Assembly: GCF_022811685.1 (NCBI RefSeq)
Contig: NZ_CP094532.1
Location: forward strand, 2,071,501-2,135,500
DNA from: Chryseobacterium suipulveris
Lineage (GTDB): Bacteria > Bacteroidota > Bacteroidia > Flavobacteriales > Weeksellaceae
Direction of reading: 5' to 3'
Length of the DNA stretch: 64,000 nucleotides
The position numbers and the translations under genes are program-made. Of this stretch, positions 1 to 8,454 are shown piece after piece. The stretch's first letter is position 1, and each line of letters opens with the position of its first letter. The notes beneath the pieces are model-generated. The model did not search any database, was not told the DNA's origin, and worked only from the letters and a program-made list of their open reading frames with translations.

Positions 1-1
1 T

Positions 2-490
2 ACGCTCAATTCACAGATTGTCGCTGCAAGGGAAAATGTTTCGATACAAAACCGTGCGGTTTTAAGCGAAAGAAAACCAACCTCAAAAAGAGTGGAGCAG
101 TTTGATGAACAACTGAAAAACAACAGCATCGAATCTCCGATTTCAGGAATGGTTTTGACTAAATATTCCAATGCAGGTGAATTTGCAACCATCGGAAAAC
201 CGATTTTCAAAGTGGCAAGTTTGGATATAATGACTTTAAAAACCTTCATCACCGGTGACCAATTGGCGAAAGTAAAAACCGGACAACAGGTAAAAGTGCT
301 GATTGATTCCGGTGACGGAAACACCAAAGAACTTCCCGGAACCATTTATTGGATTAGTTCAAAAGCAGAATTCACTCCAAAAACCATCCAAACCAAAAAT
401 GAAAGAGCCAACCTCGTTTACGCCGCAAAAATCCACGTGAAAAACGACGGCTTTCTGAAAATCGGAATGTATGGCGATGTGAAGTTTTAG
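2..490 (+). CDS. HlyD-family membrane fusion protein, 3' part only
   Basis: The reading frame is open from the window edge to the stop at 488-490, so this is the C-terminal 162 residues of a periplasmic adaptor. What remains is the end of the coiled-coil hairpin, the second lipoyl half (SPISGMV) and the beta-barrel region with FTPKTIQTKNERANLVYA, typical of YbhG-like adaptors. Such proteins bridge an inner-membrane ABC exporter to a TolC-type outer-membrane channel. The two ATPases and two ABC-2 permeases that follow on the same strand make this the first visible gene of a YbhGFSR-like efflux operon. The substrate cannot be read from sequence. Confidence 0.85.
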   Translation, partial: TLNSQIVAARENVSIQNRAVLSERKPTSKRVEQFDEQLKNNSIESPISGMVLTKYSNAGEFATIGKPIFKVASLDIMTLKTFITGDQLAKVKTGQQVKVLIDSGDGNTKELPGTIYWISSKAEFTPKTIQTKNERANLVYAAKIHVKNDGFLKIGMYGDVKF

Positions 491-759
491 AAGATGGAAG
501 TCGGAAGACCGTAGACCGAAGAAAAAATTGAATAATTAAAAATGACCTAGGAGATTTTTGCGTGAAGAAATTTGAAAACATTTTCGTTAAGAAATTTCCA
601 CTGTTTGAGTGGCGGCAAAAATTTTTCTTAATCCAACAAAGTGAGTTTCCGCCCGAGTTTTGGAAATTTTAGAAAATGATTACAAATTTTAGCAAAAAGA
701 TCCAAGTCTTGAATTTTTGATTCTTTTGTTACAAGACAAAAGAATGGAAAAATATAGAT
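491..759. repeat. intergenic word-repeat plus flavobacterial intergenic repeat
   Basis: There is no credible gene here. Positions 491-530 carry the GGAAGTCGG/GACCGAAG type of word-repeat that recurs near 3805-3870 and 59160-59215. Positions about 555-745 look like a degenerate repeat I recall from flavobacterial intergenic regions, ending in a small inverted repeat (TTCTTTTGTTAC then AAGACAAAAGAA). The recognition of the second part is from memory, not from another copy in this window. Confidence 0.4.
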
Positions 760-1686
760 ATGAAAAGCATAGTAGTACATCACCTCACCAAAACCTACGG
801 CAAGAAAAACGAAAAAGTTCTTGCAGTGGATAATGTAAGTTTCGATGTAAATCCGGGAGAAATCTTCGGACTCATCGGTCCCGATGGTGCCGGAAAAACT
901 TCTATTTTCAGAATGCTGACTACAGTAATTCTTGCGGACAGCGGCTCTGCAACCATTGAAGGTCTCGATATGGTAAAAGACTTCAAAGAAATCCGAAAAA
1001 TTCTGGGTTATATGCCGGGAAGATTTTCCCTTTATCAGGATTTATCTGTAGAAGAAAATCTTGAGTTTTTTGCGAGTGTTTTCAATACGACCATTGAGGA
1101 AAATTATGATTTGATTAAAGACATCTATGTTCAGATACAACCATTCAAAGACCGAAAAGCAGGCAAACTTTCGGGCGGGATGAAGCAAAAACTGGCTTTA
1201 AGTTGTGCTCTCATTCACAAACCAAAAGTGCTGTTTCTGGACGAACCGACAACCGGAGTTGATCCCGTTTCAAGAAAAGAATTCTGGGAAATGCTGAAAC
1301 GACTGAAAACACAGGGAATCACGATGGTTGTGGCAACTCCTTATATGGATGAGGCAGCAATGTGCGACAGAATTGCGCTGATTCAGGAAGGAAATATCCT
1401 GCAGATTGACACTCCGGAAAACATCAGCAACTCCTTCCCAGACTTACTTTACGAAATAAAAGCCGGAAGAACTTCGGATGTATTAAAAGCACTTGAAGAT
1501 TTTGAACATAAGAAAAATGTATATGCTTTCGGAGAATTTGTTCACCTTACCGCGGAGCAAAACGAAAAATTTAGTTTAGAAGAAATCAAAAATTTCCTTG
1601 AGGAAAAAGGATTTGAAAATATTGAAATTAATAAGGTGAAAGCGAGTATTGAAGATAGTTTCATTAGACTGCTGTCAATCCCCTAA
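760..1686 (+). CDS. ABC exporter ATP-binding protein (YbhF N-half type)
   Basis: This 308-residue nucleotide-binding subunit has Walker A GPDGAGKT at residues 40-47, a canonical LSGGM signature near 138 and Walker B VLFLDEPTTGVDP near 160-172. It should energise the ABC-2 permeases encoded downstream. In E. coli YbhF two such domains are fused; here they are separate genes, and this one corresponds to the N-terminal half. The last codons (LLSIP) and the stop run into a CCCC-rich palindrome at 1679-1703, so the extreme C-terminus is repeat-derived. Confidence 0.9.
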   Translation: MKSIVVHHLTKTYGKKNEKVLAVDNVSFDVNPGEIFGLIGPDGAGKTSIFRMLTTVILADSGSATIEGLDMVKDFKEIRKILGYMPGRFSLYQDLSVEENLEFFASVFNTTIEENYDLIKDIYVQIQPFKDRKAGKLSGGMKQKLALSCALIHKPKVLFLDEPTTGVDPVSRKEFWEMLKRLKTQGITMVVATPYMDEAAMCDRIALIQEGNILQIDTPENISNSFPDLLYEIKAGRTSDVLKALEDFEHKKNVYAFGEFVHLTAEQNEKFSLEEIKNFLEEKGFENIEINKVKASIEDSFIRLLSIP

Positions 1687-1703
1687 ATCCCCAAAGGGGA
1701 CTT
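1679..1703. repeat. short GC palindrome at gene 3' end
   Basis: CCCC and GGGG arms enclose an AT-rich loop. The element supplies the stop region of the first ABC ATPase gene. A related palindrome (CCCCC, TTC, GGGGG) lies at 1779-1803 inside the 5' end of the next gene. Confidence 0.5.
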
Positions 1704-1741
1704 TAATGACCGTCCAAAAATATTTCAAAAAATAACAAGAA

Positions 1742-2536
1742 GTGACTAACACCCAATTCAAACAGGATTCAACCGCAGCTCCCCCTTCGGGGGAAAGGGG
1801 GAAAGCCATTGTCGCCGACAACATCACCAAAGTTTTTGGCGACTTCACTGCGGTGGATCACATCAGTTTTGAGGTGAAAAAGGGTGAAATTTTCGGATTC
1901 CTCGGTGCAAACGGTGCAGGAAAAACCACGGCAATGCGTATGTTTTGCGGGCTTTCAGTTCCAACATCAGGAAAAGCAACCGTTGCCGGGTTTGATGTCT
2001 ATAAAGAAACCGAAAGTATCAAGAAGAGCATCGGTTATATGAGTCAGAAATTTTCACTTTACGGAAATCTCACGGTGAAAGAAAACCTGGAATTCTTCGG
2101 TGGAATCTACGGAATCGGAAGAAAAGAACTGAAAGAAAAAAGCGCTGAACTCATCCAAAAATTAAGTTTGGAAAACGAGAAAAACAAATTGGTTTCGGAA
2201 CTTCCGCTGGGTTGGAAACAGAAACTCGCTTTTTCAGTAGCTATTTTCCATAATCCTGAAATTGTATTCCTAGACGAACCAACCGGAGGTGTGGATCCTG
2301 TAACAAGACGGCAATTTTGGAGTATGATTTATGAAGCTGCCGACCGTGGAATCACGACTTTTGTAACCACACACTATATGGACGAAGCAGAATACTGCGA
2401 CCGGGTTTCAATTATGGTGGATGGAAAAATATCCGCGCTTGATACACCCGCAAACCTGAAAAAACAATTTGAAACCGATTCGATGGATGATGTGTTCTAT
2501 CAATTGGCGCGTGGCGCAAAACGAAGTGCAGATTAA
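1742..2536 (+). CDS. ABC exporter ATP-binding protein (YbhF C-half type)
   Basis: This 264-residue ATPase has Walker A GANGAGKTT and Walker B IVFLDEPTGGVDP. The signature motif is LPLGWKQ rather than LSGGQ, the degenerate form usual for the second YbhF-type domain, so the pair probably forms an asymmetric heterodimer. The only upstream in-frame start is GTG at 1742; a stop lies just before it. The first 22 residues (with PPSGERG) are encoded partly by a CCCCCTTCGGGGG palindrome, and conserved sequence begins at KAIVADNITK. The palindrome has apparently altered the original start region. The substrate is unknown. Confidence 0.88.
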   Translation: MTNTQFKQDSTAAPPSGERGKAIVADNITKVFGDFTAVDHISFEVKKGEIFGFLGANGAGKTTAMRMFCGLSVPTSGKATVAGFDVYKETESIKKSIGYMSQKFSLYGNLTVKENLEFFGGIYGIGRKELKEKSAELIQKLSLENEKNKLVSELPLGWKQKLAFSVAIFHNPEIVFLDEPTGGVDPVTRRQFWSMIYEAADRGITTFVTTHYMDEAEYCDRVSIMVDGKISALDTPANLKKQFETDSMDDVFYQLARGAKRSAD

Positions 2537-2540
2537 TTTA

Positions 2541-2680
2541 AACCACAAAAGAAACAAAAGAAAATCATTATGTAAAGTCATTTAAAAGAATGAGAAAGTT
2601 TGAAATCAAAGATTTCAATTTTGTGAATTTTTTAAAACGCAGTCAGTTCCATCTCTAAATCTTTTGTGCATTTTGTGGTT
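2541..2680. repeat. imperfect inverted repeat between ATPase and permease genes
   Basis: AACCACAAAAGAAACAAAAG at 2541-2560 pairs imperfectly with CTTTTGTGCATTTTGTGGTT at 2661-2680, enclosing 100 AT-rich bases. No gene is visible between 2537 and 2703. It may be an operon-internal processing or mobile repeat structure; its function is not evident. Confidence 0.45.
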
Positions 2681-2703
2681 TTGAAATTTTGAGTTAAGAA
2701 AAA

Positions 2704-3804
2704 ATGAAACAGTTATTAACCTTCGTAAAAAAAGAATTCTGGCACGTTCTGCGCGACAGAAGAACTTTGCTTATCCTTTTCGGGATGCCGATCGTGCAGG
2801 TTCTGTTGTTCGGATTTGCGCTCAGCACCGAGGTTAAAAACACGAAAATTGGAGTATTAGACCACGACAAATCTCAGAATTCCCTCGAACTGATTTCGAA
2901 AATAAACTCCAACCAATATTTTGAGGTTGACAAGAATCTGAAATCCATCAACGAAACTGAAGATGCTTTCAAAACCGGGCATATCAAAATGATTCTGGTG
3001 ATTCCCGATGATTTTTCTGAGAACTTTATGTTGGGTAAAAAAGGACAACTTCAGTTAATTACCGATGGAACCGACATCAACCTTGCCAATCAGATTATCA
3101 ATTTCATGAATAATATTGTGCTGGATTTATATGGCCAAACAACGGCACAACCGATGTCCGGCGCAATTCCTGAAATCAGAATGCTTTACAATCCTCAACT
3201 GAAAGGTGCACCTAATTTCGTTCCCGGAGTGATGGCATTAATTCTCTTAATCATCTGCGTTTTGATGACGGCCATCGCCATCGTAAGAGAAAAAGAAACT
3301 GGGACAATGGAAGTTTTATTGGTATCACCGATGAAACCATCCATCATCATCTTGGCAAAAGCAATTCCGTATTTCATCCTGTCGATGATTATATTGATTT
3401 CAATTATCGTACTGAGTGTCACACTTTTAGAACTGCCAATCAAAGGAAATCTGCTCCTGCTTTTTATTGTAAGTGTCATTTTCATCATCACTAACCTGCT
3501 CATCGGAATTTTGATTTCCATTATGACCGATTCGCAACAGAATGCAATGCTCATTTCCCTTGTAGGAACCATGTTGCCAACGGTAATGCTCAGCGGATTT
3601 ATGTTCCCGATCGAAAATATGCCGCCACCTTTACAGGTTGTTGCCAACGTCATTCCAGCAAAATGGTATTACGAAATTGTAAAAAACATCATGATAAAAG
3701 GAACCGGAATCGAAGTCATCTGGAAACATATTTTAGTCCTTTCAGGAACAATGATTCTGCTCTTTGCGCTTGCTGTGAAAAAGTTTAAAATTAGATTAGA
3801 ATAA
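2704..3804 (+). CDS. ABC-2 type permease (YbhS/YbhR-like)
   Basis: This 366-residue inner-membrane subunit has one N-terminal helix (about residues 20-40), a large periplasmic domain to about residue 170, then five helices in the C-terminal half, the ABC-2 layout. The motif VLDHDKSQNS near residue 50 is also present in the next gene as IVDHDKSTYS, so the two permeases are paralogues and likely form the transmembrane heterodimer. It contains REKETGTMEVLLVSP, a coupling-loop sequence typical of the family. ATG at 2704 follows an AT-rich leader. Confidence 0.9.
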   Translation: MKQLLTFVKKEFWHVLRDRRTLLILFGMPIVQVLLFGFALSTEVKNTKIGVLDHDKSQNSLELISKINSNQYFEVDKNLKSINETEDAFKTGHIKMILVIPDDFSENFMLGKKGQLQLITDGTDINLANQIINFMNNIVLDLYGQTTAQPMSGAIPEIRMLYNPQLKGAPNFVPGVMALILLIICVLMTAIAIVREKETGTMEVLLVSPMKPSIIILAKAIPYFILSMIILISIIVLSVTLLELPIKGNLLLLFIVSVIFIITNLLIGILISIMTDSQQNAMLISLVGTMLPTVMLSGFMFPIENMPPPLQVVANVIPAKWYYEIVKNIMIKGTGIEVIWKHILVLSGTMILLFALAVKKFKIRLE

Positions 3805-3877
3805 GACCGAAGACGGAAATCTGATGTCCGAAGAAAACTGCGGTCTTCGGACTATCGTCTTCAAACATCTTAACGAA

Positions 3878-4999
3878 ATGCGAACACTCCTCATACTCAT
3901 CCGAAAAGAATTCCTGCAAATATTCAGGAACAAAGCAATTTTGGCAATTATTTTCGTGATGCCGGTGGTTCAGCTGTTGGTACTTCCACTTGCAGCCAGC
4001 TACGAAATCAAGGATGTTAAAGTGGCGATTGTCGACCACGACAAATCCACTTACTCACGTGAACTGATTCGGAAAGTTACCGGTTCCGGCTATTTCAAAA
4101 TTACGGATTACGGAGAAAATTACGCCAAAGCATACAGCGATGTCGAGACCGAAAAAGCCGACCTCATCATCGAAATCCCAAACAATTTCGAGAAGAATTT
4201 GGTAAAAGAAAACCAGGAAAAAGTCCTTTTAGCCATCAATGCCATCAACGGAACAAAAGCCGGACTGTCAGGAAGTTATTTAGCGCAAATTCTACAAGAT
4301 TTTAACCAGCAGATTCAGGTAAAAATGACGCCGCAAGTCGAAACCGCAAAGAAAACTTCCGGCCTGGAAATCATCCCAAAATTCTGGTTCAACGAGCATT
4401 ATAATTACCGTTTATCACTCGTTCCGGGCATCCTCGCATTCCTCGTAACGCTTATTGGTGGTTATCTTACCGCCCTCAACATCGTGGAGGAAAAAGAAAT
4501 CGGCACCATCGAGCAAATCAACGTATCGCCCATCAAAAAAAGCCACTTCATCCTCGGGAAACTCATTCCTTTCTGGCTTTTGGCAATGCTGGCGTTCACC
4601 ATCGGCTTATTCGTGACGATTTTCATTTACAACATCGAAATGCAGGGCAACCTCCTCTTGCTCTACTTTTTTGTCGCGGTCTATATGATCGCACTTTTAG
4701 GCATGGGACTTCTCGTGTCGGTTTACAGCGAAACGCAGCAGCAGTCGATGTTCGTGGTCTTTTTCTTCATGATGATTTTCATCCTGATGAGCGGACTTTT
4801 CACCCCAATCGAAAGCATGACCGATTGGGCAAAATGGATCGCCTACGCAAATCCAGTAACTTACGGCGTAGATGCAATCCGACTCATCATGCTCAAAAAC
4901 AGTGGTTTCAACGATTTGTTGCTACACTTTGGAGTCATTACACTCATGGGAGCAATTTTCATCGTGTGGTCGGTTTTGAGATACAGAAAAACAAGTTAA
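3878..4999 (+). CDS. ABC-2 type permease (second subunit)
   Basis: A 373-residue paralogue of the preceding permease with the same topology and EEKEIGTIEQINVSPIKK in the coupling loop. An upstream in-frame ATG at 3824 exists, but it reads through a GTCCGAAG...CTTCGGAC word-repeat hairpin, so the ATG at 3878 (MRTLLILIRKEFLQIF), matching the MKQLLTFVKKEF start of its neighbour, is preferred. It is the last gene of the efflux operon. The gap from the previous stop (73 bp) consists almost entirely of the repeat. Confidence 0.88.
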   Translation: MRTLLILIRKEFLQIFRNKAILAIIFVMPVVQLLVLPLAASYEIKDVKVAIVDHDKSTYSRELIRKVTGSGYFKITDYGENYAKAYSDVETEKADLIIEIPNNFEKNLVKENQEKVLLAINAINGTKAGLSGSYLAQILQDFNQQIQVKMTPQVETAKKTSGLEIIPKFWFNEHYNYRLSLVPGILAFLVTLIGGYLTALNIVEEKEIGTIEQINVSPIKKSHFILGKLIPFWLLAMLAFTIGLFVTIFIYNIEMQGNLLLLYFFVAVYMIALLGMGLLVSVYSETQQQSMFVVFFFMMIFILMSGLFTPIESMTDWAKWIAYANPVTYGVDAIRLIMLKNSGFNDLLLHFGVITLMGAIFIVWSVLRYRKTS

Positions 5000-5016
5000 T
5001 TAACAAACTCAAAAAT

Positions 5017-5427
5017 ATGAAAGGAAAAAACAACATCGCAATCGGATTCCTTGCCATGGCAGTATTCATGACATACGGATTTCTGCTGATTTACCTTCGC
5101 GACTTTGCTCCGGGTAAAGAAGAATGGATTAATTCCTACAGTGTAGGAAAACACTTCGAGGCGCGTCTTGCACACGTTCACGGCAACCTTTTCGCCTTTT
5201 TGAACATCGTTATTGGTTATCTTCTGATTCATTTCCGCAATCAGTTGGCGAATGTAACTACCATTTCGTGGCTTGCTTTGATTGGACTTTTGATGCCACT
5301 CGGAATTTTAGCCGAAATCTATCTCGGTTTACCGCCAATTTTTGTTCTGATTGGAGCCATCTCAATGACGGCATCTGTAGTTTGGCTGGGAATTTCTTTC
5401 TTTAAAATAAAAAATGATGAAAAATAA
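5017..5427 (+). CDS. small four-helix membrane protein
   Basis: A 136-residue protein with four predicted membrane segments (about 8-25, 48-72, 80-100, 108-128). The second helix starts with AHVHGNLFAF, placing two histidines at the membrane edge. The size, helix count and the AHxHGN position recall styrene-oxide-isomerase-like proteins, but I cannot establish homology. It begins 17 bp after the permease gene and overlaps the next gene by 14 bp, so it is probably cotranscribed. An upstream in-frame ATG exists inside the permease gene; 5017 is preferred because it avoids overlap. Function unknown. Confidence 0.6.
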   Translation: MKGKNNIAIGFLAMAVFMTYGFLLIYLRDFAPGKEEWINSYSVGKHFEARLAHVHGNLFAFLNIVIGYLLIHFRNQLANVTTISWLALIGLLMPLGILAEIYLGLPPIFVLIGAISMTASVVWLGISFFKIKNDEK

Positions 5428-5788
5428 AATTTTAGCTTTTGCCATATTATTCTTTGGATTACTCACACTATTCTTAAGTAGTTCCATAATCTTCGACATG
5501 TTTGGGATTCGTGAGAAAGAGGGCAATTATGTTCTGGCGGTAGTTTGGGCAAATTTCATTGCTTCAATCATCTATATTTCTGCTGCTTACGCTTTGTTTA
5601 CCAACGGGAGATGGGCAAAAACTTCACTTATAATTGCGGTAATTGTCCTAATAATTGGCTATATTGCGTTGTTCGTGCATATCAATTCCGGTGGACTTTA
5701 CGAAACAAAAACCATCGGAGCGATGGCATTCAGAATTATTTTAACTTTAACATTTTTAATACTAACCCATAAATTTAATAAGAAATGA
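5414..5788 (+). CDS. small membrane protein, function unknown
   Basis: A 124-residue protein with four hydrophobic segments (about 5-25, 40-60, 70-92, 100-120) and almost no soluble part. Its start overlaps the end of the previous gene by 14 bp and its stop overlaps the ATG of the next by 4 bp (ATGA), so the three are likely translationally coupled. I do not recognise a family. The neighbouring His-rich lipoprotein may act with it at the envelope, but that is inference. Confidence 0.6.
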   Translation: MMKNKILAFAILFFGLLTLFLSSSIIFDMFGIREKEGNYVLAVVWANFIASIIYISAAYALFTNGRWAKTSLIIAVIVLIIGYIALFVHINSGGLYETKTIGAMAFRIILTLTFLILTHKFNKK

Positions 5789-6279
5789 AAAAGTTCATTA
5801 TCCCTGCAATCATCGGTATTGCAGTGCTGACTTCATGTGAAAAGAAACAAACAGAAGAGGTAGATCACTCAGAGCACACTGCACAAACAGAGCAGGTTGC
5901 CACAGATGATCATGCAGATCATGCAGAAAATGCAGAAAATGCAGACACCAGCGTTGCATTAGAACTTGATAACGGTAATAAATGGAAAACCAACGCCGAA
6001 ATGTTGCCTTTTATTCAGGAGCAGGAAAGATTGCTTGAAGCTTATGATGACGACAAAGACGGCTATAAAGTATTGGCAACCAACCTGAAAGCAGCAAATG
6101 AAAAACTGATTAAAAGCTGTACCATGACCGGAAAATCCCACGATGTATTGCACGTTTGGCTCACCGAACACATGAAAAACATCGACCTTCTATCCAAAGC
6201 AGCCACCAAAGAAGAAGCCGACAAACTAACCGACGTGTTGGAACACTCGATGGAAACTTACCATCAGTATTTTAATTAG
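5785..6279 (+). CDS. His-rich lipoprotein, paralogue of the gene at 6371
   Basis: A 164-residue protein with a lipoprotein signal ending LTSCEKK (lipidated Cys at 18). Residues 27-50 contain HSEHTAQ and DDHADHAENA, a candidate metal-binding stretch, followed by a helical domain from LELDNGNKWKTNAEM to the end. That domain contains SCTMTGKSHDVLHVWL (Cys and two His). The gene at 6371 encodes the same domain without the His-rich linker. Location is predicted periplasmic, membrane-anchored. A metal-sensing or metal-storage role is suggested only by composition. Confidence 0.65.
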   Translation: MKKFIIPAIIGIAVLTSCEKKQTEEVDHSEHTAQTEQVATDDHADHAENAENADTSVALELDNGNKWKTNAEMLPFIQEQERLLEAYDDDKDGYKVLATNLKAANEKLIKSCTMTGKSHDVLHVWLTEHMKNIDLLSKAATKEEADKLTDVLEHSMETYHQYFN

Positions 6280-6312
6280 ATTTTTTGCAAACCCAAGATG
6301 TTTGATGACTTC

Positions 6313-6347
6313 AAAACCTTCAGAGAATTTTTTTTTCTGAAGGTTTT
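6313..6347 (+). terminator. hairpin terminator after the lipoprotein gene
   Basis: AAAACCTTCAGA pairs with TCTGAAGGTTTT around an AATTTTTTTT-like loop. It lies 34 bp after the stop at 6279 and before the next gene at 6371. The arms are perfect over 12 bp. Confidence 0.65.
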
Positions 6348-6370
6348 ACTTAAAATCATTAATTGCCCAT

Positions 6371-6748
6371 ATGAAAAAGATTATCACTTTGCTGATTTTT
6401 TCATTAGTAACAGTTTCTGCCTGCAAAAAAAATAACGAAGTGAAAGCATCTGAAAATATTTCGACACTGCAGTTAGACAACGGTAAAAAATGGAGGATGA
6501 ATGCGGAAATGAAAGCATACATTCAAAAAACCGAATATTTGCTCAACAGTTACGACGGCAAAAGCGATTACAGAATTTTAGCAAGAGACCTCAGTGAAAC
6601 CAATGATCACTTTCTGAAAAGGTGCCCAATAAAAGAAACAACACGACAAGTGATGCACGAATGGTTGAAGCTGCTTATCGAAAAGACGGACAAGCTAGCA
6701 AAAGCAGAAGGCGGTGATCAGATGCGCCAAAAAAGTAATAAAAGCTAA
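6371..6748 (+). CDS. lipoprotein paralogue with altered C-terminus
   Basis: A 125-residue lipoprotein (signal ending VSACKKN) homologous over its length to the gene at 5785: LQLDNGKKWRMNAEM matches LELDNGNKWKTNAEM, and RQVMHEWLKLLIEKTDKLAKA matches HDVLHVWLTEHMKNIDLLSKA. The paralogue continues about 25 residues further with ordered helix; here the end is replaced by GGDQMRQKSNKS. The last 54 bp overlap the 3' end of the convergent truncated FUSC gene. Both 3' ends probably meet at a deletion junction near 6695-6745. Confidence 0.6.
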   Translation: MKKIITLLIFSLVTVSACKKNNEVKASENISTLQLDNGKKWRMNAEMKAYIQKTEYLLNSYDGKSDYRILARDLSETNDHFLKRCPIKETTRQVMHEWLKLLIEKTDKLAKAEGGDQMRQKSNKS

Positions 6749-7054
6749 TGAAATAGCGCTGAACCAAGGATTGAACGAAAAAACCAATCCGAACATAAAA
6801 GAAAAAGTCATCCCAAAAGCACACGCGACGAGGTGAATCATTCTTTTTTCAAGTGAAGAATGTGTGAAATATAAAATAGTCAGTGCACCGATACTTGTAA
6901 TATTTCCAAAAGCGGGTTTGTCGAAAAACCAACCAACGAAAAGACACAAACCGACGCACAGTCCCGCCAAAAACGGAAAATGCCAAAGCCGTTCTGTCTC
7001 CCGAATTTCAACGAAAGATTTCAGGTGGTGGTTGAGTTTGTGGTATTTCATCAT
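6695..7054 (-). pseudogene. FUSC-family membrane protein, truncated remnant
   Basis: The 119 codons read as the N-terminal part of a FUSC-like protein: a soluble start, then hydrophobic segments with FDKPAFGNITSIGALTILYF and HSSLEKRMIHL. Full-length relatives are several hundred residues; this one stops after about four helices with ITAFCFC. The stop comes from sequence that is coding for the lipoprotein on the other strand. The start (ATG at 7052-7054, or the second Met) looks intact. A deletion that removed the rest of the gene is the simplest reading. It is probably non-functional. Confidence 0.65.
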
Positions 7055-7089
7055 ACTTTGTCGAATCTAAAAAAACAAGAATTTGAAAA

Positions 7090-8388
7090 CTAAATCAATT
7101 CCACCAGTTTTTTCGTCAGATTCCATCGGGAAAACTGATCGATATTTTGGGTGGAAGATGCTGTTTTTCCATTCTTCCAGTCGTTGAATTTCGCAAGGAT
7201 AAATTGCTTCAAGTCATGAGAATCTGAATACGAAAAATGTTTCCCTGCATTAGTTTCATCGAGGATTTTCTTCACATCGCTTTCTTCGGGACCGAAGGAA
7301 ACTATATGCTTTCCCGTTTGCAGGTATTCAAAAATTTTTCCTGGAATAATGCCTTTTGATTGTTCATCAGGAAAATTGGTAATGAGCAGTAAATCAGAAT
7401 TCCGCATTTCGTGATTAGCTTCGGAATGAGAAAAGTATCCCAAATTATTAACAGAGTTTTTCAGTGAAGTTCTATTGAGTTCCTCTAAAATTTTGTCGTC
7501 AATTCTTCCAACAAATTTCAGCTGAAACTGGTTCTTGAAATCTTCATTCTCATTAATGATTTCGGTCAGAACTTTCCACAAAATATCGGGATTTCTGAGC
7601 TGCTCCAAAACGCCGATATAACTCAAAGTAAATTTTGTTTGACGGTTTGAGGGTTTGAAAGTTTGAGGGTTTTCGGAAAAAAGATCACCATCAAAACCAT
7701 TGGTAATGCAAAACGCATTCGCTCCCTTTTTTCTGAAATTTTCGGCGTCGGTAAAACTTGTGGCTAAAGTGATGTCTGCGTTTTCGAAGACTTTTTTTTC
7801 TAAACTTCGGTGTTTTTGGTCGGAAGATTTGGTCAGCTTCAAATGTTTGTAGTAGGAAATCTCCGTCCACGGATCACGGAAATCGGCAATCCATTTCAAT
7901 TGAGGGAATTCCTTCTTCAACTCCAATCCAATTAAATGCAGAGAATGAGGCGGTCCCGTTGTGACCAATGCGTCGAAATGGTTTTCTTTTAAATATTTTT
8001 TCAGGATAGTTACTGATGGCTTCACCCAGAAAACCCGTGCGTCGGGAATGAAGAAATTTCCGCGGACCCAGATCGAAAGTCTGGATTTCCAGGACTGGTT
8101 TTTCCCGACATCGAACTGTCCCGCCTTGAATTTCTTGTTGTCTTTCCCAAAAAATTCAGCGATTTGGTACGGTTCCCAGATTTTGGTTTTGATGATGTCT
8201 AAATCAGGGGAAACCTCCTGTTCCAACGTTTCGTCAATAATCGGATAACTTGGATTTTCGGGAATAAACACCGTCGGTTTGCAACCGAATTCAGGAAGAT
8301 ACTTTGCGAACTTTAACCACCGCTGAACACCTGGACCACCCGATGGCGGCCAATAGTAAGTGATGATAAGAATTCTTTTTTGTTCCAA
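7090..8388 (-). CDS. glycosyltransferase, GT4-like
   Basis: A 432-residue GT-B fold glycosyltransferase with an N-terminal WPPSGGPGVQR glycine-rich loop and a C-terminal half containing GVLEQLRNP and the donor-site region GIIPGKIFEYLQTGKHIV. It likely adds a sugar to a cell-surface polysaccharide. Around residues 239-247 the sequence FKPSNRQTK is encoded by a word-repeat (AAAC/TTTGAGGG units at 7646-7672) like those in intergenic regions, so a few residues appear to be a repeat insertion. It is 66 bp downstream of the YfhO gene on the same strand; that gap is itself word-repeat. No acceptor can be assigned. Confidence 0.8.
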   Translation of the reverse strand: MEQKRILIITYYWPPSGGPGVQRWLKFAKYLPEFGCKPTVFIPENPSYPIIDETLEQEVSPDLDIIKTKIWEPYQIAEFFGKDNKKFKAGQFDVGKNQSWKSRLSIWVRGNFFIPDARVFWVKPSVTILKKYLKENHFDALVTTGPPHSLHLIGLELKKEFPQLKWIADFRDPWTEISYYKHLKLTKSSDQKHRSLEKKVFENADITLATSFTDAENFRKKGANAFCITNGFDGDLFSENPQTFKPSNRQTKFTLSYIGVLEQLRNPDILWKVLTEIINENEDFKNQFQLKFVGRIDDKILEELNRTSLKNSVNNLGYFSHSEANHEMRNSDLLLITNFPDEQSKGIIPGKIFEYLQTGKHIVSFGPEESDVKKILDETNAGKHFSYSDSHDLKQFILAKFNDWKNGKTASSTQNIDQFSRWNLTKKLVELI

Positions 8389-8454
8389 GTTTCAGGTTTC
8401 AAGTTCCAAGTTGCAATTGGTGCAATGGTTGCAATCGGTGCAAATGGTTAATAA
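8389..8454. repeat. intergenic word-repeat
   Basis: Repeats of GTTTCAAGTTCCAAG and GCAATGGTTGCAATCGGTGC fill the gap between the YfhO and glycosyltransferase genes. The same words occur at 22634-22790, 51360-51605 and 59100-59218. Confidence 0.6.
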
